Positions 15,770 to 24,172 of a DNA stretch of 55,391 nucleotides are shown piece by piece (the first letter of the stretch is position 1; each line of letters begins with the position of its first letter). A program made the position numbers and the translations under genes. Source of the stretch: an uncultured Erysipelotrichaceae bacterium (GTDB lineage Bacteria; Bacillota_I; Bacilli_A; Erysipelotrichales; Erysipelotrichaceae); assembly GCA_944326055.1 (NCBI GenBank), contig CALVCT010000031.1:1-55391 (forward strand). Reading direction: 5' to 3'. The notes beneath the pieces are model-generated. The model worked only from the letters and a program-made list of their open reading frames with translations. It made no database searches and was not told the origin of the DNA.

Positions 15770-17452
15770 ATGCGTTTGAAAAATAGTTATTTCTATACAC
15801 TAAGAGAAGATGTAAAAGATGAAGACTCCGTCAGTGGTAATCTTTTAGTTAAAGCGGGGTTGATCAAGAAGACATCAGCTGGTGTCTATATGATGCTGCC
15901 GATGGGCTATAAAGTCGAAAAAAAGATCGAAAAGATCATTCGTAAACATATGGAAGAAGCTGGAGCTCAAGAGATACGCATGCCTGCTTTGATCGCAAGC
16001 GAATATTATGAGAAGTCTGGCCGTTTAGAGAACTTTGGACCTTCGATCTTCCGCCTTAAAGATCGTGCTGGTAAGAATTTCGTTTTAGGTCCGACCCATG
16101 AAGAACTATTTGCGGTCGCCGGGAAGATGAAGATCAGATCCTACAAAGATCTACCATTCAATCTTTTCCAGTTCCAAAGCAAATATCGTGATGAGCCAAG
16201 AGCGAGGTTCGGCCTGATCCGTGTCAAAGAATTCATCATGAAAGATGCCTACTCCTTCGATAAAGATGAAAATGGCTTAGATATCTCCTACAAAAAGATG
16301 TTCGATGCTTATGTAAAGGCATTTGATGAGATCGGCGTCGACTATCTTGTCGTCAAGGCTGATACAGGCGTTATGGGTGGACTATTATCAGAAGAATTCC
16401 AAGCTATCACTGACATTGGTGAAGATACGATCGTCTATTGTGACCATTGTCATTATTCTTCAAACCTCGAAATAGCGAATTCAAAAAAACTTACTGAAGA
16501 AAGCAATGAAGATCTTAAAGAAAAGAGTCTCATCGCGACTCCAAATGCAGGAACGATCGATGAAGTTTGTGCTTTTTTGAACTTGCCTGCTACTGATTTC
16601 GTCAAGACAATGATCTATGAATTAGATAACAAGTTCTACGCTGTCATGGTCAAAGGTGATCACGAGATATCTGAGACTAAGCTCTCAAAGGTCGTTGGTG
16701 CTTTTGAAGTGAAACTTGCTGAAGGAAGTGATGTCGAACGTATCACGAATGCCCGCGTCGGTTTTGCTGGTCCTATCGGACTTGATATACCAGTCATCGT
16801 TGATGAAGAAGTTACTAAGATGCACAATTTCATCGTCGGAGCAAATCGCTCTGACTATCACTACATCAATGTCAATATGCGTGATTTTAGTGTCTTTAAA
16901 GTAGCTGATATCACTAAAGTAAAAGATGGCGATATCTGTCCGCATTGTGGTGCGACCTTAAAGTTCACTAAAGGTATCGAGATCGGCAATACATTCAAAT
17001 TAGGCACAAAGTATTCTAAGGCATTAGATCTTACATATCTAGATAGCGATAACACCAACCAATATGTCTGGATGGGCTCTTATGGTATCGGTCTAGGTCG
17101 TGTGATGGCTGCTGTCGTTGAACAGAACCATGACGATAAAGGCATCATTTGGCCAAGAGCTATCGCTCCATATGATGTAGCTATCGTTCTCATATCTTCT
17201 AAAGATGATGCACAGGTCAAGCTTGCAGATGAGCTCTACGATAGACTAAGATCTGCCGGTATCGATGTGATCTATGATGACCGTGATGAGCGACCAGGTG
17301 TCAAGTTCAACGATATGGAGCTCATCGGTATACCATACCGTATCACAGTCGGCAAAAAAGCATCAGAAGGAATGGTCGAACTCAAAAAACGTGATGAAGA
17401 TGAAGTCAAAGTCATGACACCTGATGAAGTAATCGCCTTACTTAAAGATTAA
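15770..17452 (+). CDS. proS: Prolyl-tRNA synthetase (bacterial type, with editing domain)
   Basis: Class II synthetase of 560 residues. Motif 2 is near RDEPRARFGLIRVKEFIMKDAYSFD. The YbaK-like INS editing domain runs from about 225 to 400. Motif 3 is GSYGIGLGRVMAAVVEQ. The anticodon-binding domain follows, ending VKVMTPDEVIALLKD. The start is ATG 15770 (MRLKNSYFYTLRED, the usual family N-terminus), with an AGGAG about ten bases upstream; an in-frame ATG at 15746 adds eight non-homologous residues. No T-box precedes it, unlike trpS and valS. Confidence 0.95.
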   Translation: MRLKNSYFYTLREDVKDEDSVSGNLLVKAGLIKKTSAGVYMMLPMGYKVEKKIEKIIRKHMEEAGAQEIRMPALIASEYYEKSGRLENFGPSIFRLKDRAGKNFVLGPTHEELFAVAGKMKIRSYKDLPFNLFQFQSKYRDEPRARFGLIRVKEFIMKDAYSFDKDENGLDISYKKMFDAYVKAFDEIGVDYLVVKADTGVMGGLLSEEFQAITDIGEDTIVYCDHCHYSSNLEIANSKKLTEESNEDLKEKSLIATPNAGTIDEVCAFLNLPATDFVKTMIYELDNKFYAVMVKGDHEISETKLSKVVGAFEVKLAEGSDVERITNARVGFAGPIGLDIPVIVDEEVTKMHNFIVGANRSDYHYINVNMRDFSVFKVADITKVKDGDICPHCGATLKFTKGIEIGNTFKLGTKYSKALDLTYLDSDNTNQYVWMGSYGIGLGRVMAAVVEQNHDDKGIIWPRAIAPYDVAIVLISSKDDAQVKLADELYDRLRSAGIDVIYDDRDERPGVKFNDMELIGIPYRITVGKKASEGMVELKKRDEDEVKVMTPDEVIALLKD

Positions 17453-17471
17453 AGAGCTGCGGCTCTTTTTT
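17451..17471 (+). terminator. Intrinsic terminator of proS
   Basis: AAAGAGC (17451-17457), loop TGCG, GCTCTTT, then more T residues. It overlaps the proS stop codon. The minus-strand A/T flank also suits reading from the other side. Confidence 0.8.
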
Positions 17472-17625
17472 ACTGATCTAGTATCTCAAGCGGCCTTCTT
17501 CTTTGAAGTATCATATCGATCGCATAATGATACATACATCGCTCTTTGAGTACATCTCCGTCATACTTAAAGTGCAACAAGATCGCTCTTTCATGTGCCA
17601 GTGAGATCGCTATAGATCGGACCAT
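17470..17625 (-). CDS. Possible small protein or gene remnant, unrecognised (51 aa)
   Basis: An open frame from ATG 17625 to TAA 17470 that begins MVRSIAISLAHERAIL and ends RRRPLEILDQ. The amino-acid mix looks protein-like, but no SD precedes the ATG and a stop lies just upstream in frame, so this could be the C-terminal piece of a lost gene. The stop lies inside the proS terminator. I recognise no family. Confidence 0.3.
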   Translation of the reverse strand: MVRSIAISLAHERAILLHFKYDGDVLKERCMYHYAIDMILQRRRPLEILDQ

Positions 17626-17844
17626 TATCTATAATGAAGTTGCATATAGAAAAAATATGCAGCTTTTTCTTTATGTCGATCTTAGAAAAGGAGGTATCAA
17701 AACCTATATTCACTCGCCAGTTTTAAGATAGCCTCCTTAAGTTGATATAATCGCTAATACACTTCATGTATAAGCCACGCTGACTCTCATATCTAGCAAC
17801 TCACTGTTTTGTAAGTTAAAAGAAAGTATAGAGAGTTTGAATAT
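17626..17844. other. Noncoding stretch with two inverted repeats
   Basis: This stretch holds a terminator-like hairpin on the plus strand at 17641-17672 (TGCATAT, loop, ATATGCA, then a T-rich tail). A second inverted repeat at 17688-17738 pairs AAGGAGGTATC with GATAGCCTCCTT around a 28-base loop, one base bulged. A plus-strand extended -10 (TGATATAAT) is near 17742-17750. No gene with a start codon and SD is visible. Confidence 0.45.
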
Positions 17845-18444
17845 TTATAAACCGATTTTTTCGTATCCATCATCTAAATAGATTTTCAAATAATCTTCCA
17901 GATGTTCTTGACGTATATCTGATAAGATAACAGTAGGAACTATTGTTGTTGAATAAGATGATCTATCGCCTATATCGCTCACTTGATACAGCATATCATC
18001 TGTGAAATATAAATTATCGTAGATGGTGGAAGAATAGTTACTGTTATCATTAGATAATACAAGAAGGTGTATACCTCTATCATCAGTTTTGGCATAAGCT
18101 GTTCCGTTTGAAATCTTAGAAGATATTAATCTTAAGAATTCGCTACTATCAAATTCATCAGAAAACAAACCTTCTATCGTGAAATCACGACTGAAACGAA
18201 ATAACCCTGTTAAATTATCGCAACAATCAAGCGATACCACATCGCCATTTTTAAGATTGTTGTTAGGCTCTATCTTACAGTCGAGCCCTGTGGCGTTTAT
18301 CTTATGATAGAATTCTTTTCCATTGATGCCATAATAGCTTAAGTTTGTTTGATCGAACTTATTATTAGCATCATAAAAGGATAATACTGCCAAAATCAAA
18401 ACACCACATAATACAATTATTGGTATGATCAATATTCTCTTCAC
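17845..18444 (-). CDS. Membrane-anchored or exported protein of unknown function
   Basis: 199 residues with an N-terminal hydrophobic helix (IPIIVLCGVLILAVLSF, about 6-24), then a soluble extracytoplasmic part rich in Asp, Ser and Asn (for example DCCDNLTGLFRFSRD and LSNDNSNYSSTIYDNLYFTDD). No lipobox and no family I recognise. Its start overlaps the upstream exported gene by 4 nt (ATGA), so the two form an operon and may work together outside the cell. The codons are more AT-rich than in the neighbours (ATA, TTA, AAT), which hints at acquired DNA. Confidence 0.7.
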   Translation of the reverse strand: MKRILIIPIIVLCGVLILAVLSFYDANNKFDQTNLSYYGINGKEFYHKINATGLDCKIEPNNNLKNGDVVSLDCCDNLTGLFRFSRDFTIEGLFSDEFDSSEFLRLISSKISNGTAYAKTDDRGIHLLVLSNDNSNYSSTIYDNLYFTDDMLYQVSDIGDRSSYSTTIVPTVILSDIRQEHLEDYLKIYLDDGYEKIGL

Positions 18445-18920
18445 CTTAGATCAAACGCCCAGCCTACTGGCATCGTATAAGTAGTATCAACACCAATTGC
18501 ACAGAGGCCTGGTCTGACTTCATAATACTCTGTAGCTCTTACAGTATCATAGATCTCTAAAATGACTAACTCTTTATTAGTATTTGTTGTATTGGTCTTA
18601 GACCACCCTATATCTATGCCGGCATTTATAGATCTTTCATATCCCATTTCAAATAACTCTGGAAATATAGTAAAATTCGCATTACTTGAAATGATAGTTG
18701 AATAACTCGTATTTACAGTAAGTGTTGACCCAGGAGTAGCGAATACTCCTAAACGTGAATATATAGAACTATCAGATTCTGATATGACTCTTATACTATT
18801 ATGTGGTCCGTCGCACTGAAAAACCGATATTCTATTATCACCATCATTCGCAGATATTGAATAAGGCATTATTGCAATTACCATTAAAATGGCTACGAAA
18901 ACTTTTAACAATCTACGCAT
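18441..18920 (-). CDS. Secreted protein of unknown function, first gene of a two-gene operon
   Basis: 159 residues with a clear signal peptide (KVFVAILMVIAIMPYSISA, cleavage probably after residues 24-25, before NDGDN). The mature part is about 135 residues, rich in Ser, Thr and Asn, with a polar repeat-like stretch SKTNTTNTNKELVILEIY and two cysteines. This composition suggests a beta-rich extracellular domain. I do not recognise a family. A strong SD (AAGGAGG) precedes it. The promoter is about 180 nt upstream and leaves a leader containing a short ORF. It is cotranscribed with the anchored protein downstream. Confidence 0.72.
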   Translation of the reverse strand: MRRLLKVFVAILMVIAIMPYSISANDGDNRISVFQCDGPHNSIRVISESDSSIYSRLGVFATPGSTLTVNTSYSTIISSNANFTIFPELFEMGYERSINAGIDIGWSKTNTTNTNKELVILEIYDTVRATEYYEVRPGLCAIGVDTTYTMPVGWAFDLR

Positions 18921-19014
18921 AATTTTCCTCCTTTCAGCCCATAAGCTTTTATATGCGCTTAATTATGCTTTTATTAGATTTTATAGTTGGATGTAAATTG
19001 AAAACATAAAAACC

Positions 19015-19037
19015 GTAGATAGACCCAACTAGTCTAC
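19015..19037 (-). promoter_or_regulatory. Short hairpin with U tract in the leader of the secreted operon
   Basis: On the minus strand GTAGA (19033-19037) can pair with TCTAC (19015-19019), followed by GG and a T-rich run. The stem is only five bases and therefore weak. The stop codon of the leader ORF falls in the loop, adjacent to the first arm. That arrangement would suit attenuation, but the hairpin is not strong enough to be sure. Confidence 0.3.
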
Positions 19038-19076
19038 AATGCCGTTTCTATATCGATGGGGGTTATAACTTAACAT
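19029..19076 (-). CDS. Possible 15-residue leader peptide
   Basis: An ATG at 19076 preceded by GAGGAGG (ten bases spacing) opens a 15-codon frame reading MLSYNPHRYRNGIVD, ending in TAG. It lies between the promoter at 19106-19134 and the secreted-protein gene. Its SD is as good as that of any gene here, which favours translation. It could be a regulatory leader peptide or a chance ORF. Confidence 0.4.
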   Translation of the reverse strand: MLSYNPHRYRNGIVD

Positions 19077-19105
19077 AAGTTTATTGCCTCCTCTTCCTTA
19101 TCTTT

Positions 19106-19134
19106 AGTATAGCTTAAAATGTAAGCCTTTACAA
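19106..19134 (-). promoter_or_regulatory. Promoter of the secreted-protein operon
   Basis: On the minus strand TTGTAA (19129-19134) and TATACT (19106-19111) are 17 bp apart. The transcript would start near 19099, giving a leader of about 180 nt before the first long gene. Confidence 0.65.
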
Positions 19135-19226
19135 TAGAAACTTACAGAAAGCTGCTTTCTTCGCATCAATAACAACTTTATTTTGTTATCAGAAGATACT
19201 TCGATGCACCTTTGCAGTCCGGTACT

Positions 19227-19857
19227 TTATAAGTTATAGTCATTATCTTCATGATCACAGCTTTCATATTGATATTGTTCTATAGCTCTATCAATCTCTG
19301 CTTTTTTTGCTCGATCGTCCATATGATCGATGAGATCATGCTTCTGTTCTTAGTGCTATGATCTGAAAGTTATAATTATACGATAGTGAGATTTGGCACT
19401 CTTATAAACTCTGACACCACTTCTAAAGACATTAGATCTTGACTGCTTCATTGCTATCGATCACCTTTCTTATCGCATCAACTATATTTTAGATCTGTGT
19501 CGATATTCTTGTCGATGCCATCGCCATTTAATTCTCTGATACCTAATAAGAACGTTGCTCTATTATCACTTGGTTAAGCACTTATCTTTAAGCAATTCGA
19601 TCGTTCTCTTTGTTTTCACAGTATAAATTTGCTAGGAAGTTATTAAAACTGCATTTATGAAAAGAGTTGGCATTATCAAGTCTTGAGATAGCGACATTCA
19701 TGAATACTATGGCTTTTTTGATATCTTTAGTCATTCCCAGTCCTTTATAAGCCATATCAGCCATCTCTTTGATATCAAAAGCGATGTCAGTACCATTCAC
19801 AAATCTCTCTTACTTTCTTTAGATCTTGTCTGGCTGACTTTCTTTGTGTAAACTCAT
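19227..19857 (-). pseudogene. Decayed Sel1-like repeat protein gene
   Basis: The minus strand keeps coding traces in several frames. From ATG 19857, MSLHKESQPDKI is followed by two in-frame stops, then ADMAYKGLGMTKDIKKAI in the 70-codon open stretch (19588-19800). After a frame change comes FLLGIRELNGDGIDKNID, then IVDAIRKVIDSNEAVKI in a third frame. Finally DDRAKKAEIDRAIEQYQYE continues to a natural-looking stop at 19227. The G-x-G-[VM]-x-KDI-x-KAI pattern is that of Sel1 repeats. At least two stops and two frameshifts show that it is dead. The 70-residue open frame should not be annotated as an intact gene. Confidence 0.62.
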
Positions 19858-19951
19858 TTTTCTTTTAATATAAAGACTCAAAGGTCTAAAAGTCACGTAT
19901 CCTTACTTACCCGACACTTTCTTTCATATACCTATTACCTATAAAATAAAG

Positions 19952-19977
19952 GTCAGGATAGATCTAGATATCCTGAC
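19952..19977. terminator. Strong hairpin, possible terminator
   Basis: GTCAGGATA (19952-19960) and TATCCTGAC (19969-19977) form a perfect nine-base stem with an eight-base loop. The tails are A/T-rich rather than clean T runs (CTTTATTTTAT on the minus strand). It may back up the ftsZ terminator. Confidence 0.45.
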
Positions 19978-20045
19978 GCTCTAATTTTAAGACTTTCTCT
20001 TATATCGATTAATACTTGATACCAAAAATCAGATCTCTCTTCGTT

Positions 20046-20071
20046 TTATAAAAAAGTCCCTTTTGGGACTT
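20046..20071 (-). terminator. Intrinsic terminator of ftsAZ
   Basis: On the minus strand AAGTCCC, loop AAAA, GGGACTT (20054-20071), then a T-rich tail. It overlaps the ftsZ stop. Confidence 0.85.
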
Positions 20072-21152
20072 ATCTAGATCTGAAGAAACTAGGAATGTCG
20101 TTCTCTTCATCTTCATCGACGATGATCGTATCATCGATGTAATTCTCATTCTTTGTGAAGGCGACTTCTGTTGGTTGTGATAAGACTGGCTGACTCTTTC
20201 TTGTCTTAGGAAGATCAAATCCTGTAGCGATAACAGTTACGATGATCGATTCTCCTATCGCTTCATTGATAGCTATACCATAGATGATATTGAGATCTGA
20301 ACCAGCTGCTTCTCTAATATATTCAACAGCTTGAGCACCGTCACGTAAGTTGATCGCTGGACCACCAGTGATATTGACGATCGCATTCTTTGCGCCAGAG
20401 ATCTGTGCTTCCAGTAAAGGCGAATGTATAGCTTTTTGAGCAGCCTCTTTTGCCCTATTTTCGCCTTCCGCCATACCGATACCGATCAGAGCGCTTCCCT
20501 GGCCTTCCATGACGGTCCTAATATCTGCAAAATCAAGGTTGATGAAAGCTGGGACAGCGATGAGGTCAGTGATCGTCTGGACGCCTTGTCTTAGGACGTT
20601 ATCGGCTTCTCTAAATGAGTCTTGGAAAGATAGTGAACCTGTAACAGATAATAACTGATTATTAGAGACGATGATCATTGAGTCGATGTATTGTTTGAGG
20701 GCTTCAAGGCCATTTGCTGCTTGCTCGACCCTTTTACGTCCTTCAAAATCAAATGGTTTAGTGACGACACCTACCGTAAGAGCACCAGCTTGTTTTGCGA
20801 TCTCTGCAAAGATCGGAGCAGCACCTGTTCCAGTACCGCCGCCCATGCCTGCCGCAATAAAGACCATATCAGCTGAATCGATAGCAGCCTTGATCTCATC
20901 TTTTGATTCTTCAGCAGCTTTCTTTCCAACTTCAGGGTTACTTCCTGCACCTAATCCTTTGGTCGTCTCTTTTCCTAAAATGATCTTATTTTGGCAATTC
21001 GAAAGATTGAGGCTTTGTACATCTGTATTACAGACCCAGAATTCGACACCTTTAACGCCTTCTTCGACCATGCGATTTACTGCGTTACAGCCAGCTCCTC
21101 CAATGCCGAAGACTTTGATCTTTGCGATCTGATCATATTTTAACTCACTCAT
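20070..21152 (-). CDS. ftsZ: Cell division protein FtsZ
   Basis: Tubulin-like GTPase forming the division ring. 360 residues: [14 protein letters not shown] near 15-28, the tubulin signature [10 protein letters not shown] near 105-114, and a core domain to about 315. A short acidic linker leads to the C-terminal peptide [10 protein letters not shown] that binds FtsA and other partners. The start overlaps ftsA by 8 nt. Neighbouring mur or mra genes are not here, so ftsAZ form a stand-alone pair. Confidence 0.97.
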   Translation of the reverse strand: MSELKYDQIAKIKVFGIGGAGCNAVNRMVEEGVKGVEFWVCNTDVQSLNLSNCQNKIILGKETTKGLGAGSNPEVGKKAAEESKDEIKAAIDSADMVFIAAGMGGGTGTGAAPIFAEIAKQAGALTVGVVTKPFDFEGRKRVEQAANGLEALKQYIDSMIIVSNNQLLSVTGSLSFQDSFREADNVLRQGVQTITDLIAVPAFINLDFADIRTVMEGQGSALIGIGMAEGENRAKEAAQKAIHSPLLEAQISGAKNAIVNITGGPAINLRDGAQAVEYIREAAGSDLNIIYGIAINEAIGESIIVTVIATGFDLPKTRKSQPVLSQPTEVAFTKNENYIDDTIIVDEDEENDIPSFFRSR

Positions 21153-22407
21153 GAACTTCTCCTCCTTTGTCCCTTAATTGAAATAGATTACGGATCTTTG
21201 TCGTTAATGACTCACCTTGGGTATCTTCTCTTTTTTCGATCACTTCACTGAAACGGTAAAGATCGATACTGCTGACGATCTTACCCTTGAACTCATTTGC
21301 ATCCCTGTAGCCATATAGAGCTCCTAAAAGAGTGGAATATCGACTATCTCTTGCGCCGATAGTCTCAGGGAAGTAAGTTTTAGTCGTAACTTCCACTTTT
21401 CTTCTTATCGCCTTCACTAAAGCATCCATCTTCGCCCCTTCTGAGACGACGACGATCTGTACAAGACCACTTTGTAAGATCGGATCACATGCTTCTTTGA
21501 TCTTGTTTGCGAGCTCTTCGACTTTTGGTCTGACCAATCTTGATAGCTCTGCTTCTGATATCGTTTTTGAAACGCCGTTTTCATCATTGAAAGCATAGAT
21601 CGCATCATCAGAATATTCGTCATTGTTCTCTTTGGTATTGTATTTAACAAGGCGATCGATGACATCGAAACCTAAGCCATATTCTTCTTTTACGACACTA
21701 TAGATCGAATTCAATCCCTCATATAGGATCTCGACGTTATAAAGCTTTCCTTTGGAAATCAAAGCCATAGTCGTCGTCTGATAGTCAGATTTGATCAAGA
21801 TGAGGTTTTGATTAACAGTTTGTTCAAAAAGCACAGCTTCTTTACAGATCGCGTAGACATCAAGACTTATGTCTAATACTTCGATGCCTATCTCTTCTAA
21901 GATAGAGACATAATCGAAGATCAAAGTCTTATCCGCACACAGAAGATCGATATCGACGGTCAATTCATTGGCTACTTCTTTCTCCGGTATGCGACGAGAT
22001 GAGATGCCATTACATGTATATTTGACACATACCGCATTAACGATGGTGATATTATTGTCAACTTTGGTACGCATAGCTTTCTTAAGAGCCCTAGAGACAT
22101 CATCTTTAGAGACAGAGCCAGTTTCTAAACGAACATTCACCTTTAGTGGGTAGCGTTTGAAACCGACTGATGGTACGACTAAAATCAGACTTTGAATGTC
22201 TGTCTTTAGATCTTTACTAGCTTTATCTATAACGGCTTTTACCGCTCTTTTGATCTCATCCTTATTGCTTATAGAATAGTCTTCAATGCCTCGGCACGGT
22301 TCAGTGACGACTTCCATGATATTAAAACGAGTTTTGAAAAATTCTCCGATGATCAATCGTACTTCAACATCAGAAAATTCGATCGCACCCAATATTTCCT
22401 TCATCAT
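21145..22407 (-). CDS. ftsA: Cell division protein FtsA (divergent)
   Basis: An actin-like membrane tether for FtsZ, 420 residues. The sequence is divergent from typical FtsA, but the N-terminal SHS2-type region, the ATPase fold, and the C-terminal amphipathic helix [12 protein letters not shown] are recognisable, and it lies directly before ftsZ. ATG 22407 and ATG 22404 are adjacent. The SD AAGGAG favours 22404 (seven bases) over 22407 (four). An extended -10 TGCTAAAAT lies about 20 bases upstream. Confidence 0.88.
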   Translation of the reverse strand: MMKEILGAIEFSDVEVRLIIGEFFKTRFNIMEVVTEPCRGIEDYSISNKDEIKRAVKAVIDKASKDLKTDIQSLILVVPSVGFKRYPLKVNVRLETGSVSKDDVSRALKKAMRTKVDNNITIVNAVCVKYTCNGISSRRIPEKEVANELTVDIDLLCADKTLIFDYVSILEEIGIEVLDISLDVYAICKEAVLFEQTVNQNLILIKSDYQTTTMALISKGKLYNVEILYEGLNSIYSVVKEEYGLGFDVIDRLVKYNTKENNDEYSDDAIYAFNDENGVSKTISEAELSRLVRPKVEELANKIKEACDPILQSGLVQIVVVSEGAKMDALVKAIRRKVEVTTKTYFPETIGARDSRYSTLLGALYGYRDANEFKGKIVSSIDLYRFSEVIEKREDTQGESLTTKIRNLFQLRDKGGEVHE

Positions 22408-22425
22408 TTGTCTCCTTACCTCGCT

Positions 22426-22434
22426 ATTTTAGCA
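22426..22434 (-). promoter_or_regulatory. Extended -10 promoter of ftsAZ
   Basis: On the minus strand TGCTAAAAT (TGn + TAAAAT) lies upstream of the ftsA SD. A weak TTGTGT sits 16 bp before it. Confidence 0.5.
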
Positions 22435-22757
22435 CAAATCATATGTCACACAAAGAAAAAACTGAAAGAGTAAGAAGCAGTGATCGACACCTGGCCTTTT
22501 ATGCCAGTTTAGAGACCATTCAGTACATCAAATAGAATTTATAATAAGAGACTTACATTATCACTCTTTCTTTCATACAGTGTGAAGTTTGACTGTTCTT
22601 AAGGTAAAAGTGATTAGAAATGGCCTTTATCGAGCGAAGTTCTCAAATATAAATAGATCATATACTAAGTAACTTCTTGATCAAAAGTTATCTAATAAGC
22701 GCTCTGATACAGCAGTTTATCTTCATTAATATAAAATTATTTGTGACTTCATATAAA
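22435..22757. other. Intergenic stretch without a recognisable gene
   Basis: About 320 bases, AT-rich, with stops in all frames. It contains a small hairpin at 22491-22507 (CTGGC/GCCAG). On the minus strand a possible longer AAACTG/CAGTTT pairing ends in a T run at about 22455-22460. I see no SD-plus-start combination and no coding trace that I recognise. Confidence 0.4.
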
Positions 22758-22783
22758 AATAGGACGCCATTTGACGTCCTATT
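22758..22783 (-). terminator. Intrinsic terminator of the lipoprotein gene
   Basis: AATAGGACG (22758-22766) and CGTCCTATT (22775-22783) form a nine-base stem. On the minus strand it is followed by TTTATATG, making a T-rich tail with the stem end. Confidence 0.85.
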
Positions 22784-22790
22784 CATCTTA

Positions 22791-23282
22791 TTACTCTGTA
22801 ACTAATGTTGGTGCGATGATTTCGTTGTAGTATGAATCATAAGCAGCAACGACAGATTCGCTGATCGAAGAACCTATCGTCTTAACGATACCTTCACCTC
22901 TGTTGATCGTGACACGTACTGTTCCAGTGTTATCGATATAGAACATGACAGGCTCACCATCGCTGTTCGTATATGACATGATCACTAGTAGATCATCACT
23001 GTGATAGTCTGTAGCTTCAGCATCCGACAATTCGTGATCGAAAACCGCTGTCTTGAATGCATCTTGGAATGCAGTAATAGAGTCATCTTCTGCTGTGTTG
23101 ACTAATGCTGCACAATCTACTTCACCAAGTTCTGGATGTTCGACATAGCAACTGACAGTGTGATCACCGCTTTGGATGTCTTCAATGACAGCTTCGATGC
23201 CTGAAGCTGAACTCTCACCTTGACATGCACTGAGTGTCAAGACCATCATAAGAGCTAATAAGCTAGTAAGTAATTTTTTCAT
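22791..23282 (-). CDS. Putative lipoprotein, function unknown
   Basis: 163 residues with a type II signal peptide: KKLLTSLLALMMVLTLSAC, lipobox LSAC with the lipidated Cys at residue 19 or 20. The mature part is acidic (many Asp and Glu), with two further cysteines (SCYVEHPELGEVDC) that could form a disulfide. It probably faces outward on the membrane. I recognise no specific family. It has its own promoter and terminator, so it is a single-gene unit. Confidence 0.8.
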   Translation of the reverse strand: MKKLLTSLLALMMVLTLSACQGESSASGIEAVIEDIQSGDHTVSCYVEHPELGEVDCAALVNTAEDDSITAFQDAFKTAVFDHELSDAEATDYHSDDLLVIMSYTNSDGEPVMFYIDNTGTVRVTINRGEGIVKTIGSSISESVVAAYDSYYNEIIAPTLVTE

Positions 23283-23303
23283 TTCTATCTCCTCCGAAGG
23301 GGT

Positions 23304-23332
23304 ATTCTAATACAAAGACGCATTGATGTAAA
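23304..23332 (-). promoter_or_regulatory. Promoter of the lipoprotein gene
   Basis: On the minus strand TTTACA (23327-23332) and TAGAAT (23304-23309) are 17 bp apart, followed by the SD GGAGGAGA and ATG. It interleaves with the plus-strand hydrolase promoter. Confidence 0.7.
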
Positions 23333-23337
23333 TATCG

Positions 23338-23343
23338 TATAAT
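23338..23343 (+). promoter_or_regulatory. -10 element just upstream of the hydrolase start
   Basis: A perfect TATAAT ends six bases before the ATG at 23350. With the usual spacing the first transcribed base would be the A of the start codon, that is, a leaderless mRNA. No convincing -35 is visible. Confidence 0.5.
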
Positions 23344-23349
23344 AGTGAC

Positions 23350-24102
23350 ATGACTCATTTAAAAGGAAGAGATGGATATATGATACCATTTGTTGAAGTG
23401 CCGGCATCTGGACCGTGTATGATCTTAGTCCATGGACTTGGATCCGACAAATCGGAAGTCGGTCATGTCTTTGAAAAGATCTGCAATGAGCTTAAGAAAC
23501 TTAACATCTCAAGTTTACGTTTTGATCTAAGGGGACATGGTGAAAGTGATGCGAAGATCGAAGATCGAAGCTTTGAGAAGATGGTCTTAGATACGATCGA
23601 GATCATCGACTATGCAAAAGATAGATACAAGAAAGTTGGGATCTTAGGCTTCAGTCTTGGCGCTAGAGTAATGATAAAAGCCTTAAAGTATCGCGCAAAA
23701 AAGATCTCCTTTGCCATCACTTATTCGGCGGCGATCGAAGATGGCTTAGGTGCTTTTCAGAAATATATTGAAGGTAAGAGCCATGATAGTGATATCTCCC
23801 TAGACTTTTCATGGCGTGATGACCTGATCCTGCCTTACACTTTCTTTGAAGAAATAGCAAACGACAAGCCGCTAGATACCCTAAAAGAGCTTCACATACC
23901 CTTTCTTTTCGTTTATGCGGATGATGATGAGATGATAGACCCAAAAGCCAGTATCGATGCATTCATGGCTCTTGATTGCATCGATAAAGAACTGTATCAC
24001 ACTAATGGTGGTCATACCTTAGGCTTCTTAGAAAGTGTATCATCCATGAATAACGTCACGATAAAGACGTTCGATTTCATAAAAAAACACCTAAATATCT
24101 AG
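23350..24102 (+). CDS. Alpha/beta hydrolase (serine hydrolase family)
   Basis: 250 residues with the full triad: nucleophile Ser in GFSLGA near 100, Asp in VYADDDEMIDP near 197, and His in NGGHTLGF near 224. The oxyanion region ILVHGLGSDKSE fits esterase/acyl-peptidase relatives (BAAT/DLH-like). The substrate is unknown. The start is ATG 23350, because LKGRDGYMIPFVEV looks like the first beta strands of the fold. An alternative start at 23380 has an AAGGAAGAG upstream, so a shorter product cannot be excluded. Confidence 0.85.
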   Translation: MTHLKGRDGYMIPFVEVPASGPCMILVHGLGSDKSEVGHVFEKICNELKKLNISSLRFDLRGHGESDAKIEDRSFEKMVLDTIEIIDYAKDRYKKVGILGFSLGARVMIKALKYRAKKISFAITYSAAIEDGLGAFQKYIEGKSHDSDISLDFSWRDDLILPYTFFEEIANDKPLDTLKELHIPFLFVYADDDEMIDPKASIDAFMALDCIDKELYHTNGGHTLGFLESVSSMNNVTIKTFDFIKKHLNI

Positions 24103-24108
24103 TTTATC

Positions 24109-24137
24109 TTGCATTTAAAGCGTTCTTGTGGTAGATT
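24109..24137 (+). promoter_or_regulatory. Promoter of rpmB
   Basis: TTGCAT (24109-24114) and TAGATT (24132-24137) are 17 bp apart, followed by a short leader with AAAGGAGG before the ATG at 24173. Confidence 0.65.
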
Positions 24138-24172
24138 ATTTAAGCATTCTGAAAGAAAGGAGGTATACGGTT

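Noticed and set aside
17740-17760. Plus-strand TGATATAAT promoter for a gene in 17755-18440
   Set aside because: No plus-strand gene follows; it would only give antisense RNA to the exported-protein gene, so it is mentioned but not called.
19588-19800. 70-codon open frame as a real small gene
   Set aside because: It is the middle of the decayed Sel1-repeat gene; same-frame stops upstream and continuation in other frames downstream.
20671-21132. Plus-strand open frame of 153 codons
   Set aside because: Antisense shadow of ftsZ with Ala/Pro/Ser-rich translation.
22435-22757. Possible decayed gene upstream of ftsA
   Set aside because: Stops in every frame and no motif recognised on either strand.
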